From Bacteroidetes bacterium 43-16 (GTDB lineage: Bacteria > Bacteroidota > Bacteroidia > Chitinophagales > Chitinophagaceae), in contig MKTB01000003.1 of the NCBI GenBank assembly GCA_001897525.1, positions 248,001 through 312,000 of the forward strand: a stretch of 64,000 bases of DNA, in the 5' to 3' direction. Each line of letters opens with the position of its first letter. Position 1 is the first letter of the stretch. Positions 44,484-52,539 of the stretch are shown here, piece after piece. The notes beneath the pieces were generated by a model. The model was not told the DNA's origin. It saw only the letters and a program-made list of their open reading frames with translations, and did no database searches. The position numbers were made by a program, and so were the translations under genes.

Positions 44484-45182
44484 TTAGTCTCTTGACCTTG
44501 AATTAAAAAAGAGTAATAAGTAATAAAGTAAGGTAGCAATAGAACTCACTGCAGCCACTACATAGGTCCTTGCGGCCCACTTCAATGCATCTGCAGCCTG
44601 CTCATGTTCCCTGCCGGCCGTGATGCCGGTGCTCTCCAGCCACTTCAGCGCGCGGTTGCTCGCATCATACTCTACAGGTAAGGTCACGATGGTGAAAATA
44701 GTGGTGATGGCAAATAATGCAATCCCCACTAAAAGTATGGTAGGATTGGCCCTCCCGGCCAGCATACCTAAACCTACCAGGATGATGATTTGTGAAAAAC
44801 GACTGCTGATATTGACCAGCGGCACCATTTTACTCCGGAACTGCAGCATACTGTAAGAGCGGGCGTGCTGCACCGCATGGCCACATTCATGTGCAGCAAC
44901 TGCAGCTGCTGCCACACTATCGGTAGCATATACGTCTTCACTTAAATTGACTGTTTTATTAGCCGGATTGTAGTGGTCGGTCAGTTGTCCCGGTGTTGAG
45001 ATCACCTTTACATCATAGATCCCGTTATCCCGTAGCATTTTCTCTGCTATCTCCCGGCCGGTCATACCGGAGCGCAGCGGCACCCGGCTATATTCTTCAA
45101 ATTTGCTTTTCAACCTGTTGCTGACATACATGCCCACAAGAAACATGATTCCTGCAATCACATAATAACCCATTAATCCCAT
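44484..45182 (-). CDS. YugP-type zinc metallopeptidase, membrane-bound
   Basis: This 232-aa membrane protein has an N-terminal helix (about 5-20), a zinc motif HECGH at 98-102 inside AAAVAAHECGHAVQHA, and three further helices (about 120-160, 205-225). It belongs to the neutral zinc metallopeptidase family of B. subtilis YugP. Substrate and role are not established. Its terminator lies just downstream. It appears to be a single-gene unit upstream of the TPR group. Confidence 0.9.
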   Translation of the reverse strand: MGLMGYYVIAGIMFLVGMYVSNRLKSKFEEYSRVPLRSGMTGREIAEKMLRDNGIYDVKVISTPGQLTDHYNPANKTVNLSEDVYATDSVAAAAVAAHECGHAVQHARSYSMLQFRSKMVPLVNISSRFSQIIILVGLGMLAGRANPTILLVGIALFAITTIFTIVTLPVEYDASNRALKWLESTGITAGREHEQAADALKWAARTYVVAAVSSIATLLYYLLLFFNSRSRD

Positions 45183-45350
45183 AATCGTTGTTTTTGTTTA
45201 ATTGTTTGCTATAGTGAATCAACAGCAAAAGGTCTGCCATTTATTTATTTTGTCATATTTACTGACATTTATACTTCTAAAAATAGCAAATACCTGTAAT
45301 TTCACCTGCATAATAACAGTATTTTATCAATTACCGGGACAGCAAAGCGT

Positions 45351-45384
45351 TTGAAAATATGCTGCAGGAATTATTGTAATTTTA
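45351..45384 (+). promoter_or_regulatory. Possible promoter of the RsiV-like/SBP pair
   Basis: TTG at 45351-45353 and TAATTTTA at 45377-45384 (one mismatch to TAnnTTTG at the last base) are 23 bp apart. The ATG follows 62 bp later. Confidence 0.4.
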
Positions 45385-45446
45385 GCCGCCGGTTGGAGCA
45401 ACAGGGATACTTGTCGCTCCTCTGGCTATGTAATCATTTTATAAAT

Positions 45447-46388
45447 ATGAAGAAGGGATTATTATTTTTGGTTTCATTGATCTGGATGATACCTGCCATC
45501 GCCCAAAGCAAGGATTACTTTAAAGTGGAGCAGGGAAATGCGGGGGGAAACAGCTATCCTGAATTTTATAACAAAAAAGCAAAGAAGGCAGCTCAGCATA
45601 TAAATGACTACCTGCAACTTACTCTTGCCAAAACCATTTTTGCCGAAAATACGGACAGTACTGGGACTTCAACCTGGACCTATACAACGTATATCAATAA
45701 TAAAAACCTGCTCTCGGTAAGTTGCCGGGGCGGAGACGGCCAGGAAAGGCATTTTTTATTCAATGCTGCCACAGGCTCGCTCATCAGCATCCAGGACGTA
45801 TTCACGGTAAACGGGATCGCTGCGATCCGCAGGAAGATGCTGCAGCATTATAAAGAGCAGTTCAGCAAGAATAATTTACCTTTTAAAATGGAGGGTAATG
45901 AAAAGTGCGTAAAAGCCGATATCCAGGAATTTCTCATTACCAGTGACTCTTTACTCATTTTTCCCGGGAATTGTTTTAATACAGACACTTCGGGCCAGGT
46001 GAATCAATTATACACCCAGGTTGGCTTTTCTACGTTTATGCTGAGTAATTACCTGAGTGAGTACGGCAAGGCTATGTTCGGGATCAGCAGGAAACCCAGG
46101 TTAAAAAAGTTCAGTTCGGGTACGGTTGCCGGTCTGTACCGCGGCAGCATTGATGGTGAAGCAGTCCTGCTGCAACTGGATGCACCCTTTGAAAAATCGC
46201 TCAGCGGAACGCTTTATTTTACCCAAAGTAAAAAAGCAGTGCCTTTTGAGGGTAGTTTTAAGAGCAACAGGCTGGAGATCAGCAAAGGCGCAGAACGCCT
46301 GAGCTTAAGCATTTTCCCGGGAACGGTAAGCGGGCAAAGAAAAGCAGGGAATAAAGTGTTGAGCAATTTCTCTTTAACCAGGCAATAA
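45447..46388 (+). CDS. Secreted RsiV/DUF3298-like protein
   Basis: This 313-aa exported protein has a signal peptide (MKKGLLFLVSLIWMIPAIAQ). Segments such as NKNLLSVSCRGGDG, FNAATGSLISIQDVF and PFKMEGNEKCVKADIQEFLIT match the order of RsiV-like (DUF3298) domains, where a short motif with Gly-S-L-I-x-x-x-D-V-F is typical. The C-terminal 90 residues look like a separate small beta domain. The start at ATG 45447 is preferred because the upstream frame lacks a signal peptide. The peptide-binding protein gene follows after 9 bp, so the two form an operon. The function is unknown. Confidence 0.65.
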   Translation: MKKGLLFLVSLIWMIPAIAQSKDYFKVEQGNAGGNSYPEFYNKKAKKAAQHINDYLQLTLAKTIFAENTDSTGTSTWTYTTYINNKNLLSVSCRGGDGQERHFLFNAATGSLISIQDVFTVNGIAAIRRKMLQHYKEQFSKNNLPFKMEGNEKCVKADIQEFLITSDSLLIFPGNCFNTDTSGQVNQLYTQVGFSTFMLSNYLSEYGKAMFGISRKPRLKKFSSGTVAGLYRGSIDGEAVLLQLDAPFEKSLSGTLYFTQSKKAVPFEGSFKSNRLEISKGAERLSLSIFPGTVSGQRKAGNKVLSNFSLTRQ

Positions 46389-46397
46389 AGAAAGTGT

Positions 46398-48017
46398 ATG
46401 ATGAGATTAAGATTACTGTTGATCAGTTTATTATTTTTGGCAGCCTGCGGTCATAAAAAGCAAAGCAAGAAAAGCGTATTCCGCTATAATATCTCCGGGG
46501 GCCTGGAAACCCTGGACCCGGCATTTGCCAAGAACCTGAGCATTATGTGGAATGTGCACCTGCTCTTCAACACACTTACCGAGGTGAATAAAGAATTGGC
46601 CGTAGTGCCTGCTCTTGCCAAAAGATGGGAGGTCTCTGCAGATGGCTTACAATATACCTTTCACCTGCACAACAATGTTTATTTTCATGATAATGCTGCC
46701 TTCCCCGGAGGGAAAGGCCGGAAGATGACGGCCAGGGATGTTCAGTATAGCTTTGACCGACTGATCGACCCGGCAACAGCCTCTTCCGGGGCCTGGATCT
46801 TCAACGACCGGGTACGCAAAAGCAAACCTTTTGAAGCGCTGAATGATACGACTTTTGCCATCCATTTATCTGAACCTTTCCGGCCGCTGCCGGAAATATT
46901 GAGTATGCCTTATTGCTCTATTGTGCCGGAAGAGGTGGTGCAGAAATGGGGTAAGGATTTCCGGAATCATCCCTGTGGCACGGGTGCTTTCCAGTTTGAG
47001 TACTGGGACGAAAGTAATACGCTGGTATTGCATAAGAATCCCAATTACTGGGAGCGCGACTCTGCCGGTAAGCGACTGCCTTACCTGGATGCAGTACAAG
47101 TCAGTTTTAACGATACGAAAGCAACAGAATTCCTGCTTTTCATGCAGGGTCAGCTCCATTTTGTGAATGGACTGGACGGCTCTTTCAAGGACCTGGTGCT
47201 GACAAAGAAGGCGCAACTGAAACCTGACTTTGCCGATAAGATCCGTTTACAGAAGCTGGTTTACCTGAATACGGAATACCTGGGTATTTTGATGGACAGT
47301 ACGCAGCTCAAGGTCAAAAACAGCGGACTAAGGTTCAAGCAGGTGCGGCAAGCGATTAATTATGCTATTGACCGGGAAAAGATCGTGACTTATTTCAGGA
47401 ATGGCGTGGGCGTACCGGCCACAATGGGCTTTATCCCTAAAGGTATGCCCGGCACAGAGCAGCGCCTGGCCCATAACTACAGCTACAATCCCCGGAAGGC
47501 CCTGGAATTGCTGGAAGCAGCGGGATTCCCTAATGGCAGGGGCTTAGCCCCCATCATCCTGCAATGTCCTGAAGTGAATGTGGATGTCTGCAATTTTGTG
47601 GCCAGCCAGCTGAATGATGTGGGCATCAAAACGCAGGTACAGGTGATGCAGCCAGGCATACTGCGACAGGAGATGAGCAGGAGCCAGGCAGCCTTCTTCA
47701 AAGGGCAATGGATCGCGGACTACCCGGATGCGGAAACGTACCTGGCTTTCTTTTACAGTAAACTACCCGCTCCGCCTAACTATACCCGTTTCAAAAATAC
47801 ACAGTTTGACCAGCTGTACACCCAGAGCCTGAAAACGAATAATGATGTACTGCGCTATACGATGTATGCAAGGATGGACAGTATCATTAGTGAACAGGCC
47901 CCAGTAGTGCCGCTTTTTTATGATGAGATGATGCATTTCACGCAAAAAAACGTGATTGGTTTCGAGCAAAATCCATTAAACCTCTTCGACCTGAAAAGGG
48001 TTAAGATCCTCCAATAA
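46398..48017 (+). CDS. Oligopeptide-binding lipoprotein (SBP family 5)
   Basis: This 539-aa periplasmic lipoprotein has a signal ending LLFLAACGHK, with Cys16 or Cys17 as the lipidation site depending on which of the two leading ATGs is used. The ABC-type solute-binding family 5 fold shows in RYNISGGLETLDPAF, KMTARDVQYSFDRL and PYCSIVPEEVVQKW. The C-terminal lobe has AINYAIDREKIVTYF and GFIPKGMPG. It binds peptides, possibly murein peptides. No permease or ATPase gene is adjacent, so it probably works with a transporter elsewhere. Its stop is 16 bp from the convergent dipeptide epimerase gene. Confidence 0.87.
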   Translation: MMRLRLLLISLLFLAACGHKKQSKKSVFRYNISGGLETLDPAFAKNLSIMWNVHLLFNTLTEVNKELAVVPALAKRWEVSADGLQYTFHLHNNVYFHDNAAFPGGKGRKMTARDVQYSFDRLIDPATASSGAWIFNDRVRKSKPFEALNDTTFAIHLSEPFRPLPEILSMPYCSIVPEEVVQKWGKDFRNHPCGTGAFQFEYWDESNTLVLHKNPNYWERDSAGKRLPYLDAVQVSFNDTKATEFLLFMQGQLHFVNGLDGSFKDLVLTKKAQLKPDFADKIRLQKLVYLNTEYLGILMDSTQLKVKNSGLRFKQVRQAINYAIDREKIVTYFRNGVGVPATMGFIPKGMPGTEQRLAHNYSYNPRKALELLEAAGFPNGRGLAPIILQCPEVNVDVCNFVASQLNDVGIKTQVQVMQPGILRQEMSRSQAAFFKGQWIADYPDAETYLAFFYSKLPAPPNYTRFKNTQFDQLYTQSLKTNNDVLRYTMYARMDSIISEQAPVVPLFYDEMMHFTQKNVIGFEQNPLNLFDLKRVKILQ

Positions 48018-48033
48018 ACGCTATAGTATGCTT

Positions 48034-49050
48034 TTATTCTATGGCCTGTAAACCCAGGCCGGTACCCTGCGGTGCCGTGATGTAGCCTTCTTTGATCTGC
48101 ATACCGCTAAAGGTATTATCTTCCAGGATCAAAGGCCCGTCAATATCGGCATAATCGGCCAGGGGCAATAAATGTGAGATGGCCGTGCAGCCTACCACAC
48201 CTTCGCTCATGCAGCCCAGCATTACTTTCAACTGCTTTGCCTTAGCGGCTTTTACCAGGGAAAATGCCGGGGTCAGGCCGGAGCATTTGGACAGTTTCAC
48301 ATTAATACCATCATAGAGTGCAGCAACTTGTTCCAGGTCTTTTTCTCCCTGGCAGGCCTCATCGGCAATAATGGGTATTGAGGTCAGGGCGCGCAGGGCC
48401 TGCATGCCGGATATATCTTCCCTGTGCAAAGGCTGCTCAATGAGTTCAATATTTAATGCTTCCAGCTCCGGGAGCAAGATACGGGCATCTTCAAGGGTCC
48501 AGGCCTCGTTGATGTCCAGCCTTATCCTGGCATCAGTCAATTGCCGGGCTGCTCTTACGGCTTCGAGGTCGGCGGCGCTGCCTATTTTCATTTTATAAAC
48601 CGGGAAAGGATGAGCTTTGATACGCGCTGTTATAGCTTCAGGTGTTGCTATACCTAATGTATAGTCGGTGAGCGGGACATTCTCCCAGTTTAAGCCCAGC
48701 AGCTGGTAGACCGGCTGGCGTTTCATTTTACCGAAGAGGTCCCAGCCTGCAATGTCCAGGGCAGAAGTAAGGAACTTTTCTGCAGGGATCAGGTGATGCA
48801 AAAAATGCCAGAAGCGCTCGGGTTCTATAAAAGTGTATCGCTCTATCATCATTTTGCGGGCTTCCAGGACCTTGATCATATCCTCGACGGTAACATTATG
48901 GTAGGTGATGGCGGTAGCCTCTCCCCAGCCCTTTAATGCGGCAAAGCTCAGGCAGACTTGTAAGGAGTCCTGGTGGGTCTTGGTACCTTTTGCTAAACTG
49001 AAGGGATACTGAAAAGGAAAATTGTTACGTTTATAGCTTAGTTGCAGCAT
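48034..49050 (-). CDS. Dipeptide epimerase (enolase superfamily)
   Basis: This 338-aa enolase-superfamily enzyme, muconate-lactonizing subgroup, is most like L-Ala-D/L-Glu epimerases. Residues visible are the KMKIG lysine pair, metal ligands in LDINEAW, IEQPL and IADEA, and the second-side lysine in VKLSKCSG with GCMSEG. Such enzymes racemise L-Ala-D-Glu from murein peptides. I start it at ATG 49050 (MLQLSYKRNNF); a GTG further upstream would add an unlikely N-terminus. A -7-like element lies at 49091-49098. It faces the peptide-binding lipoprotein gene, which fits peptide recycling. Confidence 0.87.
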   Translation of the reverse strand: MLQLSYKRNNFPFQYPFSLAKGTKTHQDSLQVCLSFAALKGWGEATAITYHNVTVEDMIKVLEARKMMIERYTFIEPERFWHFLHHLIPAEKFLTSALDIAGWDLFGKMKRQPVYQLLGLNWENVPLTDYTLGIATPEAITARIKAHPFPVYKMKIGSAADLEAVRAARQLTDARIRLDINEAWTLEDARILLPELEALNIELIEQPLHREDISGMQALRALTSIPIIADEACQGEKDLEQVAALYDGINVKLSKCSGLTPAFSLVKAAKAKQLKVMLGCMSEGVVGCTAISHLLPLADYADIDGPLILEDNTFSGMQIKEGYITAPQGTGLGLQAIE

Positions 49051-49090
49051 AAAGTTTGCGCGATTTTTGAGCAAAAAAATGGTTGAATCA

Positions 49091-49120
49091 CAAAAGTAGC
49101 AATTTAATAAGCTATCTTTG
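49091..49120. promoter_or_regulatory. Divergent -7 elements of epimerase and barrel genes
   Basis: On the minus strand TACTTTTG (49091-49098) points to the epimerase. On the plus strand TATCTTTG (49113-49120) points to the barrel gene at 49163. Both match TAnnTTTG and lie only 14 bp apart, so the two promoters may compete. TTG for the rightward one is 27 bp upstream (49083-49085). Confidence 0.45.
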
Positions 49121-49162
49121 TGCACTTTTATTTAAGGAAATTAGCGTTTTATTCGAATTAAT

Positions 49163-49885
49163 ATGAGAAATATTTTAGGTATTTTATTCCTAAGTTTTAT
49201 GGCCGCTGTTAGCGCCAAAGCACAAACTACTACCAGCAGTACCGAGGACAAAAAAGTAGTGTCTAAACCTTCCAGGGACCATTTCCTGATCCAATTGTCT
49301 CATGACCGCTGGACCAATGTTCCGGACAGCGTGGATATGAAAAATACCGGGAGAGGACTTGGCCTGTACCTGATGTATGATTTCCCGATCAAGAAGTCTA
49401 ATTTCAGCTTTGGTGCCGGTGTAGGGGTACGCTTCAGTAATGTATATTTTTCAAAAGAGAAAATGGTACTGGACAGCCGTACTGACCGGATCATTTTTCA
49501 AGCGGCAGACAGTGCTATAAAAGGCAATAAGTTTAGTACAACTTACCTGGAAGTACCTTTGGAGTTACGCTTTTTTGCCAACAAAGAGAACAGGAACAAA
49601 GGCTTCAAATTTGCGCTAGGTGCAAAAGTAGGCTTTACAGGTATTGGCGGGTCACATTATAAAGAGCGTGTGCCTGTTTCCGGTAAATTCATCAGCGAGG
49701 TCACTAAGACAAAAAGATTTAACCAAAGCTGGCGCCTGACCCCTACAGCAAGGATCGGCTGGGGTAACTTCTCTGTATTTGCAGAGTATACGGTAACGCC
49801 TATCTTCAATAATTCCGGCAATACACTGGGAGCTAACCCGGATGTAAGACCATTTTCTGCAGGTATAGTGATCAGCGGACTGTAA
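49163..49885 (+). CDS. Outer-membrane beta-barrel (porin-like) protein
   Basis: This 240-aa protein has a signal peptide (MRNILGILFLSFMAAVSAKAQ) and alternating beta-strands such as GLGLYLMYDFPI, FSFGAGVGVRFSNVYF, TTYLEVPLELRFF and NFSVFAEYTVTPIF. It is the compact eight- or ten-stranded PorT/OmpX-like outer-membrane barrel common in Bacteroidota. No partner gene is adjacent that would define its job, and it ends in VISGL rather than a C-terminal Phe. A strong terminator follows 34 bp after the stop. Confidence 0.75.
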   Translation: MRNILGILFLSFMAAVSAKAQTTTSSTEDKKVVSKPSRDHFLIQLSHDRWTNVPDSVDMKNTGRGLGLYLMYDFPIKKSNFSFGAGVGVRFSNVYFSKEKMVLDSRTDRIIFQAADSAIKGNKFSTTYLEVPLELRFFANKENRNKGFKFALGAKVGFTGIGGSHYKERVPVSGKFISEVTKTKRFNQSWRLTPTARIGWGNFSVFAEYTVTPIFNNSGNTLGANPDVRPFSAGIVISGL

Positions 49886-49919
49886 TGTCTATTATATTTT
49901 TAAAATAATAAAAAAACCC

Positions 49920-49951
49920 GGCGAAACTTTCATTAGTTTCGCCTTTTTTTT
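49920..49951 (+). terminator. Intrinsic terminator after the barrel gene
   Basis: GGCGAAACT (49920-49928) pairs with AGTTTCGCC (49935-49943) and is followed by a long T-run. It ends only about 25 bp before the first possible codon of ChrA. Confidence 0.88.
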
Positions 49952-50017
49952 AATTTTCTAAAAAAATAAGCAAAGCTGGTCAAATTATTTAGACATATAG
50001 ACTTTTTAAGAGCAGTA

Positions 50018-51235
50018 TTGCTATATACCCTCTCTGCATTTGGTGGCCCGCAGGGGCACCTCGGCATGATGCTCAAGGTATTTGTAGAAAGGAGAAAGGA
50101 CATTACGGAGGAAGAGTTGCTGGAGCTGAATGCGTTTAGCCAATTACTTCCCGGCCCTTCTTCTACCCAGACGGTCATGCTGATCGGCTATAAGCGCGGA
50201 GGCACCCTACTTGCTATTCTCACTTTATTGATATGGGTATTGCCTGCCGGGCTGCTCATGATAGCTTTTTCTTTCCTGGTGAGCTATATCAATGTAAAGA
50301 ATGTTGCCTCTACCCTTTTTCACTATATACACCCGATGACCATAGGCTTTGTGATCTACGCTGCCTTGAAGATGATGAAGACTTCTGTCAACAACATGGC
50401 TACCCGGATCATTATGGTCGTCTGCGCCCTCATCACTATTGTCTTCCATAGTCCCTGGATCATTCCCATCCTTTTTATCTTATCGGGCTTTGTAACTAAT
50501 CTCAGCAATAAACGTATCCCGGAGAAAAAAGAACCGCGTAAAAAATTAAAGTGGATCAACATCAGGTTATTTATTGCCGTATTTATATTACTGGGCCTCT
50601 TATCGGAGCTGGCGCGGATCAACCAATGGGAATACCGGAGGCTCTTTAACCTCGGAGAGAACTTTTACCGTTTTGGTACCCTTGTTTATGGGGGCGGCCA
50701 GGCTTTATTACCGATGATGCTCTTCCAGTTTGTATCCAGGCCCTTAAATATGGGGCAGCAACCTTTCCTCAGCTCTACAGAGCTGATGACGGGATTTGGC
50801 ATGGTACAGGCTATTCCCGGCCCTGTTTTTTCTATCTGTGCTTATGCCGGTGGCATGGCCATGAATGATTTCGGCACTTCTGCGCAGATCCTGGGCGGGC
50901 TTATTGCGCTGCTGGCTGTTTTTCTGCCCAGCACCTTACTGTTATTATTTTTCTACCCTATTTACCAGAACCTGAAACAGCACGTGATCATCTACCGTGC
51001 CCTGGAGGGGATCAATGCCATGATCGTAGGCATCATCTGGGCATCCGGGGTATTATTCACTATGGAGATCTTTAATATCAATAAGGAGAACCTGTTTCAG
51101 TTTTCCTGGATAAAGAACATTGACCTGCCCAGTATTTTTGTAATTGCGGTCACTTATCTATGCCTGAAGTACACGAAAATACCCCCACCGGTATTAGTGA
51201 TTACGGCCCTTGTTTGCGGCTATTTCTGGGGCTGA
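50018..51235 (+). CDS. chrA: Chromate transporter ChrA
   Basis: This roughly 405-aa polytopic membrane protein is of the CHR family, long two-domain form, about ten helices. The first domain has [15 protein letters not shown] and [17 protein letters not shown]; the second repeats the motif with [11 protein letters not shown] and [12 protein letters not shown]. It exports chromate, or related anions. The first standard start codon in frame is TTG at 50018, but homology seems to begin upstream: the in-frame codons from 49970 read [16 protein letters not shown], with only CTG at 49976 as a possible start after a TAA at 49967. The true start is therefore unclear. Confidence 0.85.
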   Translation: MLYTLSAFGGPQGHLGMMLKVFVERRKDITEEELLELNAFSQLLPGPSSTQTVMLIGYKRGGTLLAILTLLIWVLPAGLLMIAFSFLVSYINVKNVASTLFHYIHPMTIGFVIYAALKMMKTSVNNMATRIIMVVCALITIVFHSPWIIPILFILSGFVTNLSNKRIPEKKEPRKKLKWINIRLFIAVFILLGLLSELARINQWEYRRLFNLGENFYRFGTLVYGGGQALLPMMLFQFVSRPLNMGQQPFLSSTELMTGFGMVQAIPGPVFSICAYAGGMAMNDFGTSAQILGGLIALLAVFLPSTLLLLFFYPIYQNLKQHVIIYRALEGINAMIVGIIWASGVLFTMEIFNINKENLFQFSWIKNIDLPSIFVIAVTYLCLKYTKIPPPVLVITALVCGYFWG

Positions 51236-51300
51236 TAAATATTTTGTTAATATGCTTTTGGAGTTTTTGATTTTGACTAGGCTCAATTCTCAAAATAACT

Positions 51301-51308
51301 TACATTTG
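51301..51308 (+). promoter_or_regulatory. -7 element of the 68-aa gene
   Basis: TACATTTG matches TAnnTTTG exactly, 49 bp before the ATG. A TTG at 51273-51275 is 25 bp upstream, slightly long. Confidence 0.5.
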
Positions 51309-51357
51309 CTACATATAATTTAATCAAGAATAACATTAACACTAAAAAGAGAATAGT

Positions 51358-51564
51358 ATGGATACTTCAAAAATGCTCACTGCTTATTGTTTAAAAACAA
51401 AAGAAAAGAACGTGCCTATGCACAATGCGGTAATATCCAAAACTGCAAGAGGTGGTTATATTGCTAAAGGAGATGATGGAAAAGGAAATAAGATGAGCGC
51501 AATATTAGGCGAAGCAAAAGCTTTACAGGCAATCAAAGATAAAGTTGCTACACAAGATTTCTAA
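51358..51564 (+). CDS. Conserved small protein, degenerate zinc-ribbon-like
   Basis: This 68-aa soluble protein with a basic character starts MDTSKMLTAYCLKTKEKNVP. The order AYC-KTKEK, MHNAVISKTARGGYIAKG, GDDGKGNKMSAIL follows the layout of short zinc-ribbon proteins of the DUF5679 type (AYCxxC...M...CPxCG). Here the second Cys of the first knuckle is Thr and both Cys of the second knuckle are gone, leaving GDDGKG. It has its own promoter element and a perfect terminator, so it is expressed as a single-gene unit. The zinc-ribbon relation is my inference. Confidence 0.7.
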   Translation: MDTSKMLTAYCLKTKEKNVPMHNAVISKTARGGYIAKGDDGKGNKMSAILGEAKALQAIKDKVATQDF

Positions 51565-51584
51565 ATCATAAGAGATTTCAGAAA

Positions 51585-51619
51585 AATAAAAGGAAGCCAT
51601 TGAATGGCTTCCTTTTATT
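51585..51619. terminator. Perfect 16-bp terminator between the small gene and prmA
   Basis: The arms 51585-51600 and 51604-51619 pair fully with loop TGA. A- and T-rich ends on both sides let it serve both convergent genes. Confidence 0.87.
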
Positions 51620-51633
51620 TTTTGCAGCGGACC

Positions 51634-52467
51634 TTAATTGATCTTCCGGAACAATATAGCGGTCCAGCCATTATCTTCTGTCTGCTTAAGCATTTCAAAG
51701 CCGCAGGCTTTTGCCTTTTCTACGATGATATGGGTATCCTGGAGCTTCAGTATGCCACTTAAAAGGAGTTGGCCATCCTGTGGTAAAAAGCTGTTTAACT
51801 GCGCCATAGATTCCAATAAAATGTGCCTGTTGATATTCGCCAGAATAATATCGTATTGGCGGCCTGCTTGTACCCAGCTAATATCTCCCTGTGCTACTAC
51901 GATATGTTTACATTGATTGGTGTTTACATTTTCAAGCCCGTTCTCATAGGACCACTCGTCGATGTCAATCGCATCTACCTGAGTAGCGCCCAGCATTTCT
52001 GCCAGGATCGCTAAAATACCGGTTCCGGAACCGTAGTCGAACACGGATTTATTTTTAAAATCCAGGTCTTTCATCTGGCTCATCATCAGCCTTGTAGTCG
52101 CATGGTGGCCGGTACCGAAAGACATCTTGGGCGTGATCCTGATATCGTATTGAACGCCCGGTATAGGCTCATGGAAATGGGCCCTTACACTACAGAAGCC
52201 TTCAATCACTACGGGCTCAAAATTTGACTCCCAGGTAGCATTCCAGTTTTGTTCTGCTTCTTCACTCAGGGTAAAAGGCACATTGGTCTGTTGGCTCCAG
52301 TGCTCTATCTCTTCCTGTACACTTGCCCAGTCGCCGGTGTAAGCGATGATGCCCTCATCTGTTACTTCTTCCAGGCCTATAATGGCTTCCTGCTGGCTCA
52401 GTATGCCCAGCCATAATTCCCGGTCTGCCACTTCCCTGGTCTGTATATTTATCTTTGTATAAGTCAT
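51634..52467 (-). CDS. prmA: Ribosomal protein L11 methyltransferase PrmA
   Basis: This 277-aa SAM-dependent methyltransferase modifies ribosomal protein L11. The substrate/SAM region shows ITPKMSFGTGHHATTRLM, the SAM loop FDYGSGTGILAILA and the catalytic NINRHIL (Asn-Ile-Asn). The N-terminal substrate-binding domain occupies about 1-90. The start is ATG 52467 (MTYTKINIQTREV); an earlier in-frame start would run into the terminator hairpin at 52489-52518. It is convergent with the 68-aa gene. Confidence 0.93.
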   Translation of the reverse strand: MTYTKINIQTREVADRELWLGILSQQEAIIGLEEVTDEGIIAYTGDWASVQEEIEHWSQQTNVPFTLSEEAEQNWNATWESNFEPVVIEGFCSVRAHFHEPIPGVQYDIRITPKMSFGTGHHATTRLMMSQMKDLDFKNKSVFDYGSGTGILAILAEMLGATQVDAIDIDEWSYENGLENVNTNQCKHIVVAQGDISWVQAGRQYDIILANINRHILLESMAQLNSFLPQDGQLLLSGILKLQDTHIIVEKAKACGFEMLKQTEDNGWTAILFRKIN

Positions 52468-52488
52468 GCTTAAGTCTTGTCTAATGAA

Positions 52489-52518
52489 AAAGGTTTGCCA
52501 AAAGTATGGCAAACCTTT
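52489..52518 (-). terminator. Terminator after the PorE-like OmpA gene
   Basis: AAAGGTTTGCCA (52489-52500) pairs perfectly with TGGCAAACCTTT (52507-52518); a T-run follows on the minus strand. It insulates prmA from the T9SS trio upstream. Confidence 0.82.
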
Positions 52519-52539
52519 AAAAAAATCGAATCTAATGTT

